The position numbers and the translations under genes were made by a program. Positions 1-7,703 of a DNA stretch of 12,939 nucleotides are shown one piece after another. Numbering within the stretch: the first letter of the stretch is position 1; the number at the start of each line of letters is the position of its first letter. The notes beneath the pieces were generated by a model that made no database searches, had not been told where the DNA came from, and worked only from the letters and a program-made list of their open reading frames with translations. This stretch comes from TMED23 sp913054205 (lineage in GTDB: Bacteria; Pseudomonadota; Alphaproteobacteria; Rhodospirillales; UBA2165), in the NCBI GenBank assembly GCA_046582495.1, contig JAYGEG010000108.1, positions 1 to 12,939 on the forward strand. Reading direction: 5' to 3'.

Positions 1-1438
1 GGTCATCATAGGGCTTCGCGAGCACCGATATTAAACGTTCCATTTCCGAGAAGTCATTGCCTTCCACAGCAGAATTTATGGCTTTTTCCACACGATGATT
101 GCGGGGAATAAAAGCGGGGTTAACGCTGTGCATATTTTGGACAATCTGTTCGACCGATTGATCTTCCGTATCGAGCCTTTGGTGCCACCGGTTCAACCAT
201 TCTTGCCAGGATATGTCCTCCTCAAATGTCGCTGTAAGCCAGCTGATATCTGATTTGACACCAACGGTATCGCTTAGATATCGGAACGTCAGCGTGTAAT
301 CTGCTTGATGTTTTTTCATCAAATCCAACAACTGCTGAATAATGGCCAGATCGTCGTTTAGCGCTGTCGTCATACCGAGTTTACGCCGCATACCATCAAG
401 CCAACAGGCATCAAATATATCGGCGAAATCTTTAAGCGCCTGCTCGGCCAAAGTGATCGCCTTATTTTGATCTTCGTCTAGGAGCGATAACAAACACTCC
501 GCAAGGCGAGTCAGATTCCACTGCGCGATTTTCCCTTGATTGCCATAGGCGTAACGCCCGGCGTGATCAATAGAGCTGAAAACGGTGGCAGGATCATAGC
601 TGTCCAGAAAAGCGCAGGGGCCATAGTCAATGGTCTCTCCGGAAATCGCCATATTATCCGTATTCATAACACCGTGAATAAATCCGACATGCATCCAGCT
701 GGCCACCAGAGATGCTTGGGCGTCGCGTACACATTCAAAAAGGGCAAGATATGGATTAGCGGCGTCTTTGGCCTCGGGGAAAAGTCGGTCGATCACATAG
801 TCGGCGAGTAATTTTATGGCTTCTAGATCATCGCGTGCCAAAAAATATTCAAATGTTCCAACACGCACATGGCTAGAGGAAAAACGGGTGAGAATTGCAC
901 CTGGTAAAACGGTTTCACGAAATACACTTTCGCCTGTTGTTACCATCGCAAGTGAGCGATTGGTTGGAATGCCAAGTGCATGCATGGCTTCACTTAAGAT
1001 ATATTCACGCACCACCGGACCCAGAGCCGCTCTGCCATCGCCATTTCGCGAGAAAGAAGTTTGACCGGAGCCTTTAAGCTGAATATCCCAGCGCCTGTCA
1101 TTTGCTCCTAATATTTCACCGAGCAAGACGGCACGCCCGTCCCCTAATTGCGGCACAAAATGGCCGAACTGGTGCCCAGCGTAGGCAAGCGCAATTGGTT
1201 CCGCACCATCGGGTATCAGATTTCCTGAAAATAGTGCAGCACCCATTTCACCGCTCAGACCCTCAATATTTAAGCCATGCTCCTGTGCCAAAGCGCGATT
1301 AAAATGAATTAAGGTTGGTGCCTTAACAGGTACAGGGGAAATTCGCTGATAAAAGCGCGCCGGTAAACGTGCATAACTGTTATCAAATGTTATGGCGTCT
1401 ACGTTGAGTTCAGCGGGTGAGGTGTCGCTCAAGGACAT
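1..1438 (-). CDS. selO: SelO family protein adenylyltransferase (AMPylase), 3' end outside window
   Basis: Pseudokinase-fold enzyme that transfers AMP from ATP to hydroxyl side chains of proteins, linked in other bacteria to redox stress. I translated the minus strand by hand from the ATG at 1438-1436 and it stays open for 479 codons to the window edge. Family signatures seen are AYAGHQFGHF (residues 85-94), QLGDGRAVLLGE (97-108), QLKGSGQTSFSR (120-131), GDGRAALGPVVREY (133-146), HGVMNTDN (255-262) and DYGPCAFLD (271-279); the last two carry the nucleotide/metal-binding Asn and Asp positions of the family. SelO proteins are usually about 480-500 aa, so probably only 20-30 residues, including the C-terminal Cys-containing tail, lie outside. 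A GGA six bases before the ATG is a modest ribosome binding site. It lies 177 bp downstream of yqgE with its own candidate promoter, so it may be a separate unit. The family call is very secure; the protein targets are unknown. Confidence 0.95.
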   Translation of the reverse strand, partial: MSLSDTSPAELNVDAITFDNSYARLPARFYQRISPVPVKAPTLIHFNRALAQEHGLNIEGLSGEMGAALFSGNLIPDGAEPIALAYAGHQFGHFVPQLGDGRAVLLGEILGANDRRWDIQLKGSGQTSFSRNGDGRAALGPVVREYILSEAMHALGIPTNRSLAMVTTGESVFRETVLPGAILTRFSSSHVRVGTFEYFLARDDLEAIKLLADYVIDRLFPEAKDAANPYLALFECVRDAQASLVASWMHVGFIHGVMNTDNMAISGETIDYGPCAFLDSYDPATVFSSIDHAGRYAYGNQGKIAQWNLTRLAECLLSLLDEDQNKAITLAEQALKDFADIFDACWLDGMRRKLGMTTALNDDLAIIQQLLDLMKKHQADYTLTFRYLSDTVGVKSDISWLTATFEEDISWQEWLNRWHQRLDTEDQSVEQIVQNMHSVNPAFIPRNHRVEKAINSAVEGNDFSEMERLISVLAKPYDD

Positions 1439-1468
1439 ATGCGTTCCATTTATCCAAATTTAAATAGT

Positions 1469-1497
1469 CCTATATCATTTCATGGCATCAATACCAA
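1469..1497 (-). promoter_or_regulatory. candidate sigma70-type promoter for selO
   Basis: On the minus strand, TTGGTA (1497-1492) and TATAGG (1474-1469) are separated by 17 bases; each hexamer matches the consensus at 4 of 6 positions. Transcription would start about 25 bases before the selO ATG. The site lies in the 177-bp gap after yqgE, which otherwise holds only a short 6-bp inverted repeat (TAGGAA/TTCCTA). Predicted by eye only. Confidence 0.35.
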
Positions 1498-1615
1498 ATA
1501 CTGAGATGATTTATAGCGAAAATTTTGTAGCGTAATGACCTGTTCCGGTGGTTCGCCGTCTAGATCACTTACAATAGGAATGAACAGTTCCTAGGCACGG
1601 CAGCTCCGGCTCATC

Positions 1616-2224
1616 TCAAAGGTCGAGAAGTCGATTTTCCAAGGATCGTTCCCACAGGCTGGAAGAGTTGCGGTCAAAAAGTATCTCTCGGTCACCGGGC
1701 GCGATTGACCAGTCTTTGCGCGCGAGTTCGCCCTCCAGCTGATTTGGCCCCCAACCGGCATAGCCGAGAAATAAAACCGATCTCTGCGGTCCCGCATCGT
1801 TGGTCAGGGAGTCTAATATCTGCTTGTTACTTGTCACGGCGACGCCGTGTCCCTTGCAAAGTTGATTGTCTCTGCCGAAATTTTCGCTGTGCAGGAGAAA
1901 GGCGGATCGCCATTGAACTGGACCACCAATTCGAATTTGCAAATCTCCTTTCACTTCAGCTGGATTAATTCCAAAGGAATTGAGAAGTTTTTGCGCCGGC
2001 TCAGGATCGACGGGTCGATTGAGAATGAGCCCGAAGGCGCCTGTGCTGTCGTGGCGGCACAAAAATATCACTGTCCGTGCGAAACGGGGATCGGGCATCT
2101 TTGGATTTGCCACGAGTAATTGACCTTGTTGATATTTCCCCACGGCATTTTCTGAACGGCTTGGAAGCGCACCGGGCAGCAGGAATAACAACGTAAACAG
2201 GCCGACCAAAAGTTTTTTATTCAT
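1616..2224 (-). CDS. YqgE/AlgH (UPF0301, DUF179) family protein with a signal peptide
   Basis: Function of the family is not established; AlgH was named from alginate regulation in Pseudomonas. The conserved domain is clear: QGQLLVANPKMPDPRF, FLCRHDSTGAFGLILNRP, IRIGGPV and LFLGYAGWGPNQLEGEL. The frame is open from a GTG at 2236, but I prefer the ATG at 2224-2222 (202 aa), because GGTGA sits eight bases upstream and the result is a textbook signal peptide: MNKK, then a hydrophobic run LLVGLFTLLFLLPGALP, then a polar stretch. Typical cytoplasmic YqgE is about 185-190 aa and begins directly with the domain, so this copy looks exported. There is no Cys after the hydrophobic run, so it is not a lipoprotein. 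It lies 129 bp or more downstream of rlmH, so possibly outside the operon. Domain call secure; export inferred from the N-terminus. Confidence 0.9.
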   Translation of the reverse strand: MNKKLLVGLFTLLFLLPGALPSRSENAVGKYQQGQLLVANPKMPDPRFARTVIFLCRHDSTGAFGLILNRPVDPEPAQKLLNSFGINPAEVKGDLQIRIGGPVQWRSAFLLHSENFGRDNQLCKGHGVAVTSNKQILDSLTNDAGPQRSVLFLGYAGWGPNQLEGELARKDWSIAPGDREILFDRNSSSLWERSLENRLLDL

Positions 2225-2365
2225 AGCTATTTTCACCAGCGTTGGCAGCCACTCCTATCCATGACGCCGTGGTTGAGGGCATAGGAATTTAAAGTACACC
2301 AATAATTATCAACTTGGCCAAATTATGTGATCTCGCTCACCATCGGGTAAGGACGAGATGCAGGA

Positions 2366-2821
2366 TCACTTATGATACGGATGATTACCCAAGATACATT
2401 GGGCGCGGTAGATTTGTTCTATCAGCATGACGCGGGCCAGCATGTGGGGCCAGGTCATCGCGCCCATGGCGATTTTTAGCTGGGCTTTCTCAAGTAAAGT
2501 GCGGTCAAGCCCAACTGAGCCGCCAATGACAAAGGCGATGTCGCCGATTCCCTCATCCTGCCATCCACCCAGTTTTTTGGCGAAGTCTTCGCTTTCAAAT
2601 GCGCGGCCGGTTCGGTCGAGTGCAATCAACTTTGCACCTTTCGGCACGGCGTTAAGCAGGAGTTCGGCTTCCTTGATTTTCATTTGCGCGGCTTTGAGCG
2701 GCTTTTTTTCTTCGACTTCTTTCAAGATCAAAGACCATTTGAGACGCTTGGCGTAATCGTCCCACAGCATTTTCTCTGCGCCTGCCTTCATGCGACCGAC
2801 CGCAGCTATGGTGATATTCAT
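2366..2821 (-). CDS. rlmH: 23S rRNA (pseudouridine1915-N3)-methyltransferase RlmH
   Basis: SPOUT-class methyltransferase that uses S-adenosylmethionine to methylate pseudouridine 1915 in helix 69 of 23S rRNA, acting on the assembled 70S ribosome in the cytoplasm. The protein is 151 aa, close to the usual 155-160. It shows the N-terminal ITIAAVGRMK, the LDRTG motif (residues 68-72), the SAM-knot glycine loop IGGSVGLD (99-106), and the C-terminal segment with WPHMLARVMLIEQIYRA and the terminal NHPYHK, which contains the conserved His/Tyr residues of the active site. ATG start; GAAGG seven bases upstream. It begins 18 bases after the rsfS stop and appears to be the last gene of the obgE operon; an imperfect hairpin (2330-2359) follows the stop but has no T-run. 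Confidence 0.96.
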   Translation of the reverse strand: MNITIAAVGRMKAGAEKMLWDDYAKRLKWSLILKEVEEKKPLKAAQMKIKEAELLLNAVPKGAKLIALDRTGRAFESEDFAKKLGGWQDEGIGDIAFVIGGSVGLDRTLLEKAQLKIAMGAMTWPHMLARVMLIEQIYRAQCILGNHPYHK

Positions 2822-2839
2822 CGGGCGACCTTCTGGCCG

Positions 2840-3277
2840 TTAGGCCACTTTGCCGGGCTGGGGTATCTCATCTCCCCAAATCTTCTCCAGGCCGTAAAAT
2901 TCCCGAATTTCAGGACGGAACAAATGAACAATAATATCCCCGCCATCAATCAGCAGCCAATCATTTTGTTGAGTGCCTTCAAGGGGGATGTCCCTATTTC
3001 CGGTCGATTTTAAACTTTGACGGAGATGGCTCGCCATTGTCGCAATATGTCTTTGCGACGTGCCTGAAGCGATTACCATGTAGTCGGCAAAACTTGTTTT
3101 GCCCGCGAGATTGATAACGACGACATCTAAAGCCTTATCGTCATCGAGGGACGCCTGAGCAATTTTTAAAAGTTTTCTGGATGCTGCTAACGAGCTTCCT
3201 TTTGCTTTTGCCTTGCGGGGCGCCTTAGCTTTACGAGGAATGGTGTGCGTCTCCTTTGCTGTATCTATTAACGTCAT
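2840..3277 (-). CDS. rsfS: ribosomal silencing factor RsfS (RsfA/YbeB/Iojap family)
   Basis: Binds ribosomal protein L14 on the 50S subunit and blocks joining with 30S, lowering translation during nutrient limitation. 145 aa. The Iojap domain covers about residues 34-138, with DVVVINLAGKTSFADYMV, IASGTSQRHI, DWLLIDGGDIIVHLF and the highly conserved PEIREFYGLEKIWGDE. Before the domain is a basic N-terminal extension of about 30 residues with two PRKAKA units, absent from the E. coli protein, perhaps an added rRNA contact. Its ATG overlaps the nadD stop codon by one base (TAATG), which suggests translational coupling. The rlmH start follows 18 bases after its stop. Confidence 0.95.
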   Translation of the reverse strand: MTLIDTAKETHTIPRKAKAPRKAKAKGSSLAASRKLLKIAQASLDDDKALDVVVINLAGKTSFADYMVIASGTSQRHIATMASHLRQSLKSTGNRDIPLEGTQQNDWLLIDGGDIIVHLFRPEIREFYGLEKIWGDEIPQPGKVA

Positions 3278-3882
3278 TAGTACAATTTAACCGCGCCGAT
3301 TCCGGCACGAACCCGCGTTGCGGAAATCGCATCCGGTTTGATATTGAGAAAGGCCCAAGCAGGTGCCTGCATTGCACTTAAGCGGTGAGCCCGGCTCTCA
3401 GCCACGCGATAGCGTGCAAACCGGCGCGCTGCAAATCCCGCCAACGCCCGATTAGTGTAAGTGGGCCTCGTAAAAATCGCAATGGGAACGCTCTTAAAAA
3501 TGCTCTGCCAAGCTTTCCATTTCGGGATTTGCATGAGATTATCAGCGCCCATAAGCCAGACAAACCGGGCCTTTGGGAAGTTTTGTTTAAGTTTCGCCAA
3601 AGTTTCAGCCGTATAGGTCGTGCCGAGCTCAATTTCAATATCGGTGACCCGAATTCGGCGATCTTGGGCAACATTCTCCGCAGATTCGATTCTGGTTTTG
3701 AGGTTTGCCATATTGTCCGAGGACTTAAGCGGGTTTTGCGGCGAGACCATCCACCAAATCTCATCGAGTTGCAAAAGCTGCAAAGCCTGCTTGCTGATAT
3801 GGAGATGACCCCGGTGCGCTGGATTGAAAGATCCTCCCAGAATACCGATGCGCTTATTCGCAAATGTCTCGCTATTGCTCAA
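3277..3882 (-). CDS. nadD: nicotinate-nucleotide adenylyltransferase NadD
   Basis: Joins nicotinate mononucleotide with ATP to form deamido-NAD and pyrophosphate, the penultimate step of NAD synthesis. 201 aa. The nucleotidyltransferase signature GGSFNPAHRGH (residues 16-26) and the C-terminal ISATRVR (186-192, equivalent to the ISSTxIR ATP-binding motif) are both present, with WLMGADN between them. The start is TTG at 3882-3880: no ATG or GTG lies between the upstream stop region and the catalytic loop, which begins only about 15 codons later. AAGAG lies about ten bases upstream, a weak ribosome binding site, so initiation may be poor or depend on translation of proA, which ends 12 bases before. 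The final A of its TAA stop is the first base of the rsfS ATG. Confidence 0.95.
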   Translation of the reverse strand: MSNSETFANKRIGILGGSFNPAHRGHLHISKQALQLLQLDEIWWMVSPQNPLKSSDNMANLKTRIESAENVAQDRRIRVTDIEIELGTTYTAETLAKLKQNFPKARFVWLMGADNLMQIPKWKAWQSIFKSVPIAIFTRPTYTNRALAGFAARRFARYRVAESRAHRLSAMQAPAWAFLNIKPDAISATRVRAGIGAVKLY

Positions 3883-3894
3883 TGAAAAGTACTC

Positions 3895-5169
3895 TTATGG
3901 CCGGATTTGGCCGGTGCCGCGGACGACATATTTGAAGGTGGTGAGCTGCTCGACGCCGACGGGGCCGCGGGCGTGCATTTTGCCGGTCGAGATGCCGATC
4001 TCCGCACCCATGCCAAACTCGCCGCCATCGGCAAACTGGGTCGAGGCATTATGAACGGCGATTGCACTATTAATGCCGTTGAGGAAAATCTCCGCTGTTG
4101 TTGCATCATCGGTGATAATCGCATCTGTATGGTCAGTGCCGTGGCGATTGACGTGATCAATGGCTTCTTGAACGCCGCCGACTTGGCGCACAGAAATAAT
4201 GGAATCGAGATATTCCGTGTCCCAATCTTCCTCTGTGGCTGCAATCACGCGGTTATCAAACGCACGGGTTTCATCATCGCCACGAATTTCACAGCCGGCG
4301 TCATCAAGCGCGTCCAAAATTGCGGGAAGGTGGGTTGCAACTGCGTCGCGATCAATTAATAAAGTTTCCGTAGCGCCGCAAATCCCGGTTCGGCGCATCT
4401 TGGCATTGACCACTATCTCCTTTGCCATCACTGGATTTGACGCGGCGTTTACATAGGTATGGCAGATGCCCTCAAGATGAGCGAAGACAGGCACTTTGGC
4501 CTCGGTCTGCACACGCTCAACCAAAGAGCGTCCACCGCGCGGCACAATCACATCGATGTAGTCGGTCATGATTAGCATCTCGCCGACGGCAGCCCGATCA
4601 GTTGTCGGCACCATCTGTATGGCGGCTTCGGGCAAATTGGCAGCTTTCAGGCCGACTTTCATGCATTCGAGAATCGCCGTCGATGAATTATAGCTTTCTG
4701 AGCCGCACCGCAAAATCGATGCATTGCCGGATTTGAGGCACAGCCCGCCCGCATCCGCTGTCACATTAGGGCGCGATTCGTATATCACGCCAATGACCCC
4801 AAGCGGCACGCGAACCCGCGAGATCGCCAATCCGTTAGGGCGATCCCAGCTATCCATCACACTGCCGACCGGATCATCAAGTTTGGCTATGGCTTCTAGT
4901 CCAGCTGCGGTTCCTTCAACGCGCTCTTCATTGAGTTCCAAGCGGTCGAGCATGGCGGCGGTCAGGCCTTTTTTTGCGCCGCCCTCCATATCGATTTCAT
5001 TGGCAGCCAGGATGTCTTTCGAACGATCTCGCATAGAGGCTGCCGCTTCATTAAGGGCACGGTTTTTGGCATCGGCAGGCGCGTTGACGAGCGCTTGAGC
5101 GGCATCTTTAGCCGCCTTGCCAATTTCCTGCATAATCTCTTTTACATCTTCACTTTCTGTACTTGACAT
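3895..5169 (-). CDS. proA: glutamate-5-semialdehyde dehydrogenase (gamma-glutamyl phosphate reductase) ProA
   Basis: Reduces gamma-glutamyl phosphate with NADPH to glutamate 5-semialdehyde, which cyclises spontaneously towards proline. 424 aa, close to the usual 415-430. Aldehyde-dehydrogenase-fold features: the cofactor region PLGVIGVIYESRPNVTADAG (residues 122-141), PRGGRSLVERV (210-220), and the catalytic cysteine in RRTGICGATE (Cys264). The C-terminal segment with ADGGEFGMGAEIGIST and HARGPVGVEQLTTFKY is typical of ProA. ATG start with an AGGA unusually close to it; an in-frame ATG at residue 13 is the alternative. It begins 11 bases after the proB stop, so the two enzymes, which pass on a labile phosphate intermediate, are co-transcribed. 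Confidence 0.97.
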   Translation of the reverse strand: MSSTESEDVKEIMQEIGKAAKDAAQALVNAPADAKNRALNEAAASMRDRSKDILAANEIDMEGGAKKGLTAAMLDRLELNEERVEGTAAGLEAIAKLDDPVGSVMDSWDRPNGLAISRVRVPLGVIGVIYESRPNVTADAGGLCLKSGNASILRCGSESYNSSTAILECMKVGLKAANLPEAAIQMVPTTDRAAVGEMLIMTDYIDVIVPRGGRSLVERVQTEAKVPVFAHLEGICHTYVNAASNPVMAKEIVVNAKMRRTGICGATETLLIDRDAVATHLPAILDALDDAGCEIRGDDETRAFDNRVIAATEEDWDTEYLDSIISVRQVGGVQEAIDHVNRHGTDHTDAIITDDATTAEIFLNGINSAIAVHNASTQFADGGEFGMGAEIGISTGKMHARGPVGVEQLTTFKYVVRGTGQIRP

Positions 5170-5180
5170 CGTCCTTAGTC

Positions 5181-6305
5181 CTAGTTCATGACCAGATCAT
5201 CGCGGTGGATCATCTCGTCGCGGCCACGGTAGCCCAGAAGTTCCAAAATATCACCGGTTTTGTGTCCCATGATGAGTTTTGCATCTTTAGAAGAATAGGC
5301 GATCAGCCCGCGGCCAATTTCGTGTCCGCTCGCCGTTACAATTGCAATCGCCTCACCGCGTTCAAAATCACCACTGATATCAGCGACGCCTGCCGGTAAT
5401 AGACTGCGCCCGTTGTTGAGGGCTTTGACCGCCCCATCATCGACAGTCAGCGCGCCAGCTGGTTGAAGCGTGCCGGCAATCCATTGTTTGCGTGCAGTTT
5501 GAGGCGTGCCGCGCGGCACAAACCACGTACAATTGGCACCGGCTTCCAATGCTTGCAAGGGATTAAGCTGCTCGCCTTTGGTGATCACCATTGCGCAGCC
5601 TGCACCGAGACACTGCTTGGCGGCAGCAAGCTTGGTGACCATGCCGCCTGAGCTGTCGCGGGAGGCTGCAGCGCCCGCCATTTTTTCAATATCAGGCGTA
5701 ATTTCCGAGACTTCTGGGATGAGCGTGGCATCGGCCTTTTTGGCGGGGTCTGCGTCATAAAGACCATCGATATCCGAAAGCAGCACCAAAACGTCGGCCG
5801 AAACCATCGCGGCAACGCGGGCAGCCAGCCTGTCGTTATCGCCGAAGCGAATTTCATCGGTTGCAACGCTGTCATTCTCGTTGATCAACGGAACAGCACC
5901 GACTTTCAACAACGTCATCAGCGTCGAGCGCGCATTGAGATAGCGCCGGCGATTTTCACTGTCATCGCGGGTCAGCAAAATCTGAGCAACCGACAGATCA
6001 TATGGCTCAAAACATTCTTGATAGGCATGGGTCAGGCGAACCATGCCGACAGCTGCCGCGGCTTGTTTTTCTTCGAGGCGCAGATCGCCGGATTTCAAAT
6101 CGAGGTACCGCCGCCCCAAGGCAATTGCGCCAGAGGATACAATAATGACTTCCTGGCCGCGTTTGCGGCAGCGCTCGATATCGCCGGCTAAGGCCTCTAA
6201 CCAGGAACGGTGTAGGCGGCCGGTTTCGTTATCGACCAGTAATACGGAGCCAATTTTTATGACGATGCGTTTGGCATCGACGAGGCGAGAGGAATTATTA
6301 CTCAA
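5181..6305 (-). CDS. proB: glutamate 5-kinase ProB with C-terminal PUA domain
   Basis: Phosphorylates glutamate with ATP to gamma-glutamyl phosphate, the committed and usually proline-inhibited step of proline synthesis. The amino-acid kinase domain shows IVIKIGSVLL (from about residue 14), SSGAIALG (57-64), INENDSV (141-147), FGDNDRLAARVA (154-165) and LLSDIDGLYDADP (175-187). A PUA domain occupies roughly the last 95 residues (WIAGTLQPAG to the end). The frame is open further up to 6347, but that would put 14 non-conserved residues inside obgE. I choose TTG at 6305-6303 (374 aa) because AGGAGG lies six bases upstream. The start overlaps the obgE stop by eight bases. It is followed by proA after 11 bases. 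Confidence 0.95.
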   Translation of the reverse strand: MSNNSSRLVDAKRIVIKIGSVLLVDNETGRLHRSWLEALAGDIERCRKRGQEVIIVSSGAIALGRRYLDLKSGDLRLEEKQAAAAVGMVRLTHAYQECFEPYDLSVAQILLTRDDSENRRRYLNARSTLMTLLKVGAVPLINENDSVATDEIRFGDNDRLAARVAAMVSADVLVLLSDIDGLYDADPAKKADATLIPEVSEITPDIEKMAGAAASRDSSGGMVTKLAAAKQCLGAGCAMVITKGEQLNPLQALEAGANCTWFVPRGTPQTARKQWIAGTLQPAGALTVDDGAVKALNNGRSLLPAGVADISGDFERGEAIAIVTASGHEIGRGLIAYSSKDAKLIMGHKTGDILELLGYRGRDEMIHRDDLVMN

Positions 6306-7323
6306 CGGCTTCCTCCTCTTCCAATTCTGCTTTCCGGTAGGCAGCAACCGTTTGGTTTAAGCGACGCAATGCTTTTTCCACGCCCATACCGGCGACACCC
6401 GAGATGGTCATGGCTTCCTGGCCCGCGGCCTCGGAAAGCTCAGCCTGTTTTTCGGCAATTACATCTTCAGTCAACGCATCAATTTTATTGAGCGCAACAA
6501 CTTCCTGCTTTGAGCCCAGTACATCACCATATTGTTCAAGTTCATGGCGCACGGTTTTGTAGGCGCCCGCCACATCTTCTTCGGTGCCGTCAATTAGATG
6601 CAGCAATACGCCGCAGCGCTCAACATGACCTAAGAAGCGATCACCCAGCCCCGCGCCTTGATGGGCACCTTCGATAAGGCCAGGAATATCAGCCAGAACA
6701 ATCTCATCTTCATCGACATAGCCGACACCGAGATTGGGATGCAAGGTGGTAAACGGATAATCAGCGATTTTCGGCCGGGCGCGTGTCACCGCTGCCAGAA
6801 ATGTCGATTTGCCTGCATTTGGCAGACCAATCAAGCCTGCATCTGCGATGAGTTTCAGTTGAAGCCACACCCATTTTTCTTCGCAGGGCCAGCCATCGTC
6901 GGCCCGCCTAGGGGCCCGATTGACTGATGATTTAAAGTGAGCGTTGCCAAACCCCCCATCACCGCCTTTGGCGAGTACAATTCTTTGGCCAGGGCGCGTC
7001 AGGTCGGCAATCATATACTCTCTGTCTTCTTCAAAAATTTGAGTGCCAACAGGTACTTTTAACACAATGTCTTCTGATGCTTTGCCGTTTTTGTTGCGGC
7101 CTTGACCGTGATCACCGCGCCGTACTTTAAAATGCTGTTGATAGCGAAAATCGATCAAGGTATTGAGGTTTTGTACACATTCGGCAATAACGTCGCCACC
7201 GCGACCGCCATTGCCACCATCAGGTCCACCGAACTCAAGATTTTTCTCACGCCGAAAGCTGACGCACCCGGCTCCGCCGTCGCCACTTTTTATGAATATT
7301 CTTTGTTCGTCCAGGAACTTCAC
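6298..7323 (-). CDS. obgE: Obg family GTPase ObgE/CgtA
   Basis: Essential GTPase that binds the 50S subunit and links ribosome assembly to stress, (p)ppGpp level and, in Caulobacter, cell-cycle progression. 341 aa. The Obg fold (residues 1-158) has the glycine-rich strands GGPDGGNGGRGGDV and KGGDGGFGNAHFKSS; the G domain has G1 GLPNAGKST (166-174), G3 DIPG (212-215), G4 NKID (279-282) and G5 SGV (308-310). The C-terminal tail is short and Glu-rich. The start is GTG at 7323, with AGGA eight bases upstream, and gives exactly the canonical MKFLDEQ N-terminus. It is the first gene of the six-gene operon and is separated from rpmA by a terminator. Its last codons contain the ribosome binding site and start of proB. 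Confidence 0.97.
   Translation of the reverse strand: MKFLDEQRIFIKSGDGGAGCVSFRREKNLEFGGPDGGNGGRGGDVIAECVQNLNTLIDFRYQQHFKVRRGDHGQGRNKNGKASEDIVLKVPVGTQIFEEDREYMIADLTRPGQRIVLAKGGDGGFGNAHFKSSVNRAPRRADDGWPCEEKWVWLQLKLIADAGLIGLPNAGKSTFLAAVTRARPKIADYPFTTLHPNLGVGYVDEDEIVLADIPGLIEGAHQGAGLGDRFLGHVERCGVLLHLIDGTEEDVAGAYKTVRHELEQYGDVLGSKQEVVALNKIDALTEDVIAEKQAELSEAAGQEAMTISGVAGMGVEKALRRLNQTVAAYRKAELEEEEAVE
6303..6317 (-). promoter_or_regulatory. strong Shine-Dalgarno site deciding the TTG start of proB
   Basis: On the minus strand AGGAGG (6317-6312), six spacer bases and TTG (6305-6303). The ribosome binding site is built from the glutamate codons of the obgE C-terminal tail (ELEEEEAVE), so the 3' end of obgE both encodes its own tail and starts proB. 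Confidence 0.7.
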
Positions 7324-7346
7324 GAATCTGATCCTATGTCGGTAAG

Positions 7347-7375
7347 CCTAATATCTCGTTACCAAATTTTGAGCA
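7347..7375 (-). promoter_or_regulatory. weak candidate promoter for the obgE operon
   Basis: A terminator ends rplU-rpmA transcription just upstream, so obgE probably has its own promoter in the roughly 54 bases left. The best match is TTGCTC, 17 bases, TATTAG on the minus strand (3 and 4 of 6 consensus matches). Weak; read-through from rplU-rpmA is the alternative. Confidence 0.25.
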
Positions 7376-7377
7376 AT

Positions 7378-7407
7378 AAAAAAGGGGAATGGTCAGCCAT
7401 TCCCCTT
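7378..7407 (-). terminator. Rho-independent terminator of the rplU-rpmA operon
   Basis: A perfect 11-bp stem, AAGGGGAATGG (7407-7397) pairing with CCATTCCCCTT (7392-7382), encloses the 4-base loop CTGA. On the minus strand it is followed by a run of T (7383-7378). It begins 27 bases after the rpmA stop. The plus-strand side has no T-run, so the signal acts on minus-strand transcription. Confidence 0.9.
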
Positions 7408-7433
7408 AATAATCTGGATTGGCTGCTGTTATG

Positions 7434-7691
7434 TTAGGACAGTGGCTCAACACCAACAAAGGTTTTTCCAGCGCCGGTTTTCCGGAACTTCACTTTACCT
7501 TCGATGAGTGCAAAAATTGTATGATCTTTGCCAAGGCCAACATTATCCCCAGGGTGCCATTTGGTACCACGTTGGCGAATGATGATGTTGCCGGCAAGAA
7601 CGGCTTCGCCGCCAAATTTTTTGACGCCGAGACGACGACCAGCTGAATCACGTCCGTTGCGGGATGAACCGCCTGCTTTTTTATGTGCCAT
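7434..7691 (-). CDS. rpmA: 50S ribosomal protein L27
   Basis: Small basic protein whose N-terminus reaches the peptidyl-transferase centre and helps place the tRNA acceptor ends. 85 aa, the usual length. The sequence opens MAHKKAGGSSRNGRDS, continues GRRLGVKKFGGE and contains GNIIIRQRGTKWHPGDNVG, all diagnostic. The conserved AHKKAGGS start is intact with no Firmicutes-type cleavable leader. The ATG is preceded by AAGGAG at eight bases. It follows rplU by 12 bases and ends the ribosomal-protein operon before a strong terminator. Confidence 0.98.
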   Translation of the reverse strand: MAHKKAGGSSRNGRDSAGRRLGVKKFGGEAVLAGNIIIRQRGTKWHPGDNVGLGKDHTIFALIEGKVKFRKTGAGKTFVGVEPLS

Positions 7692-7703
7692 GACTAATTC
7701 TCC

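Noticed and set aside
2330..2359. ATCTCG/CGAGAT hairpin just after the rlmH stop as a terminator
   Set aside because: The stem is only six pairs with a partly paired loop, and no T-run follows on the minus strand.
3385..4456. Several long plus-strand frames opposite nadD and proA
   Set aside because: They lie fully antisense to clearly conserved enzymes and show no family motifs.
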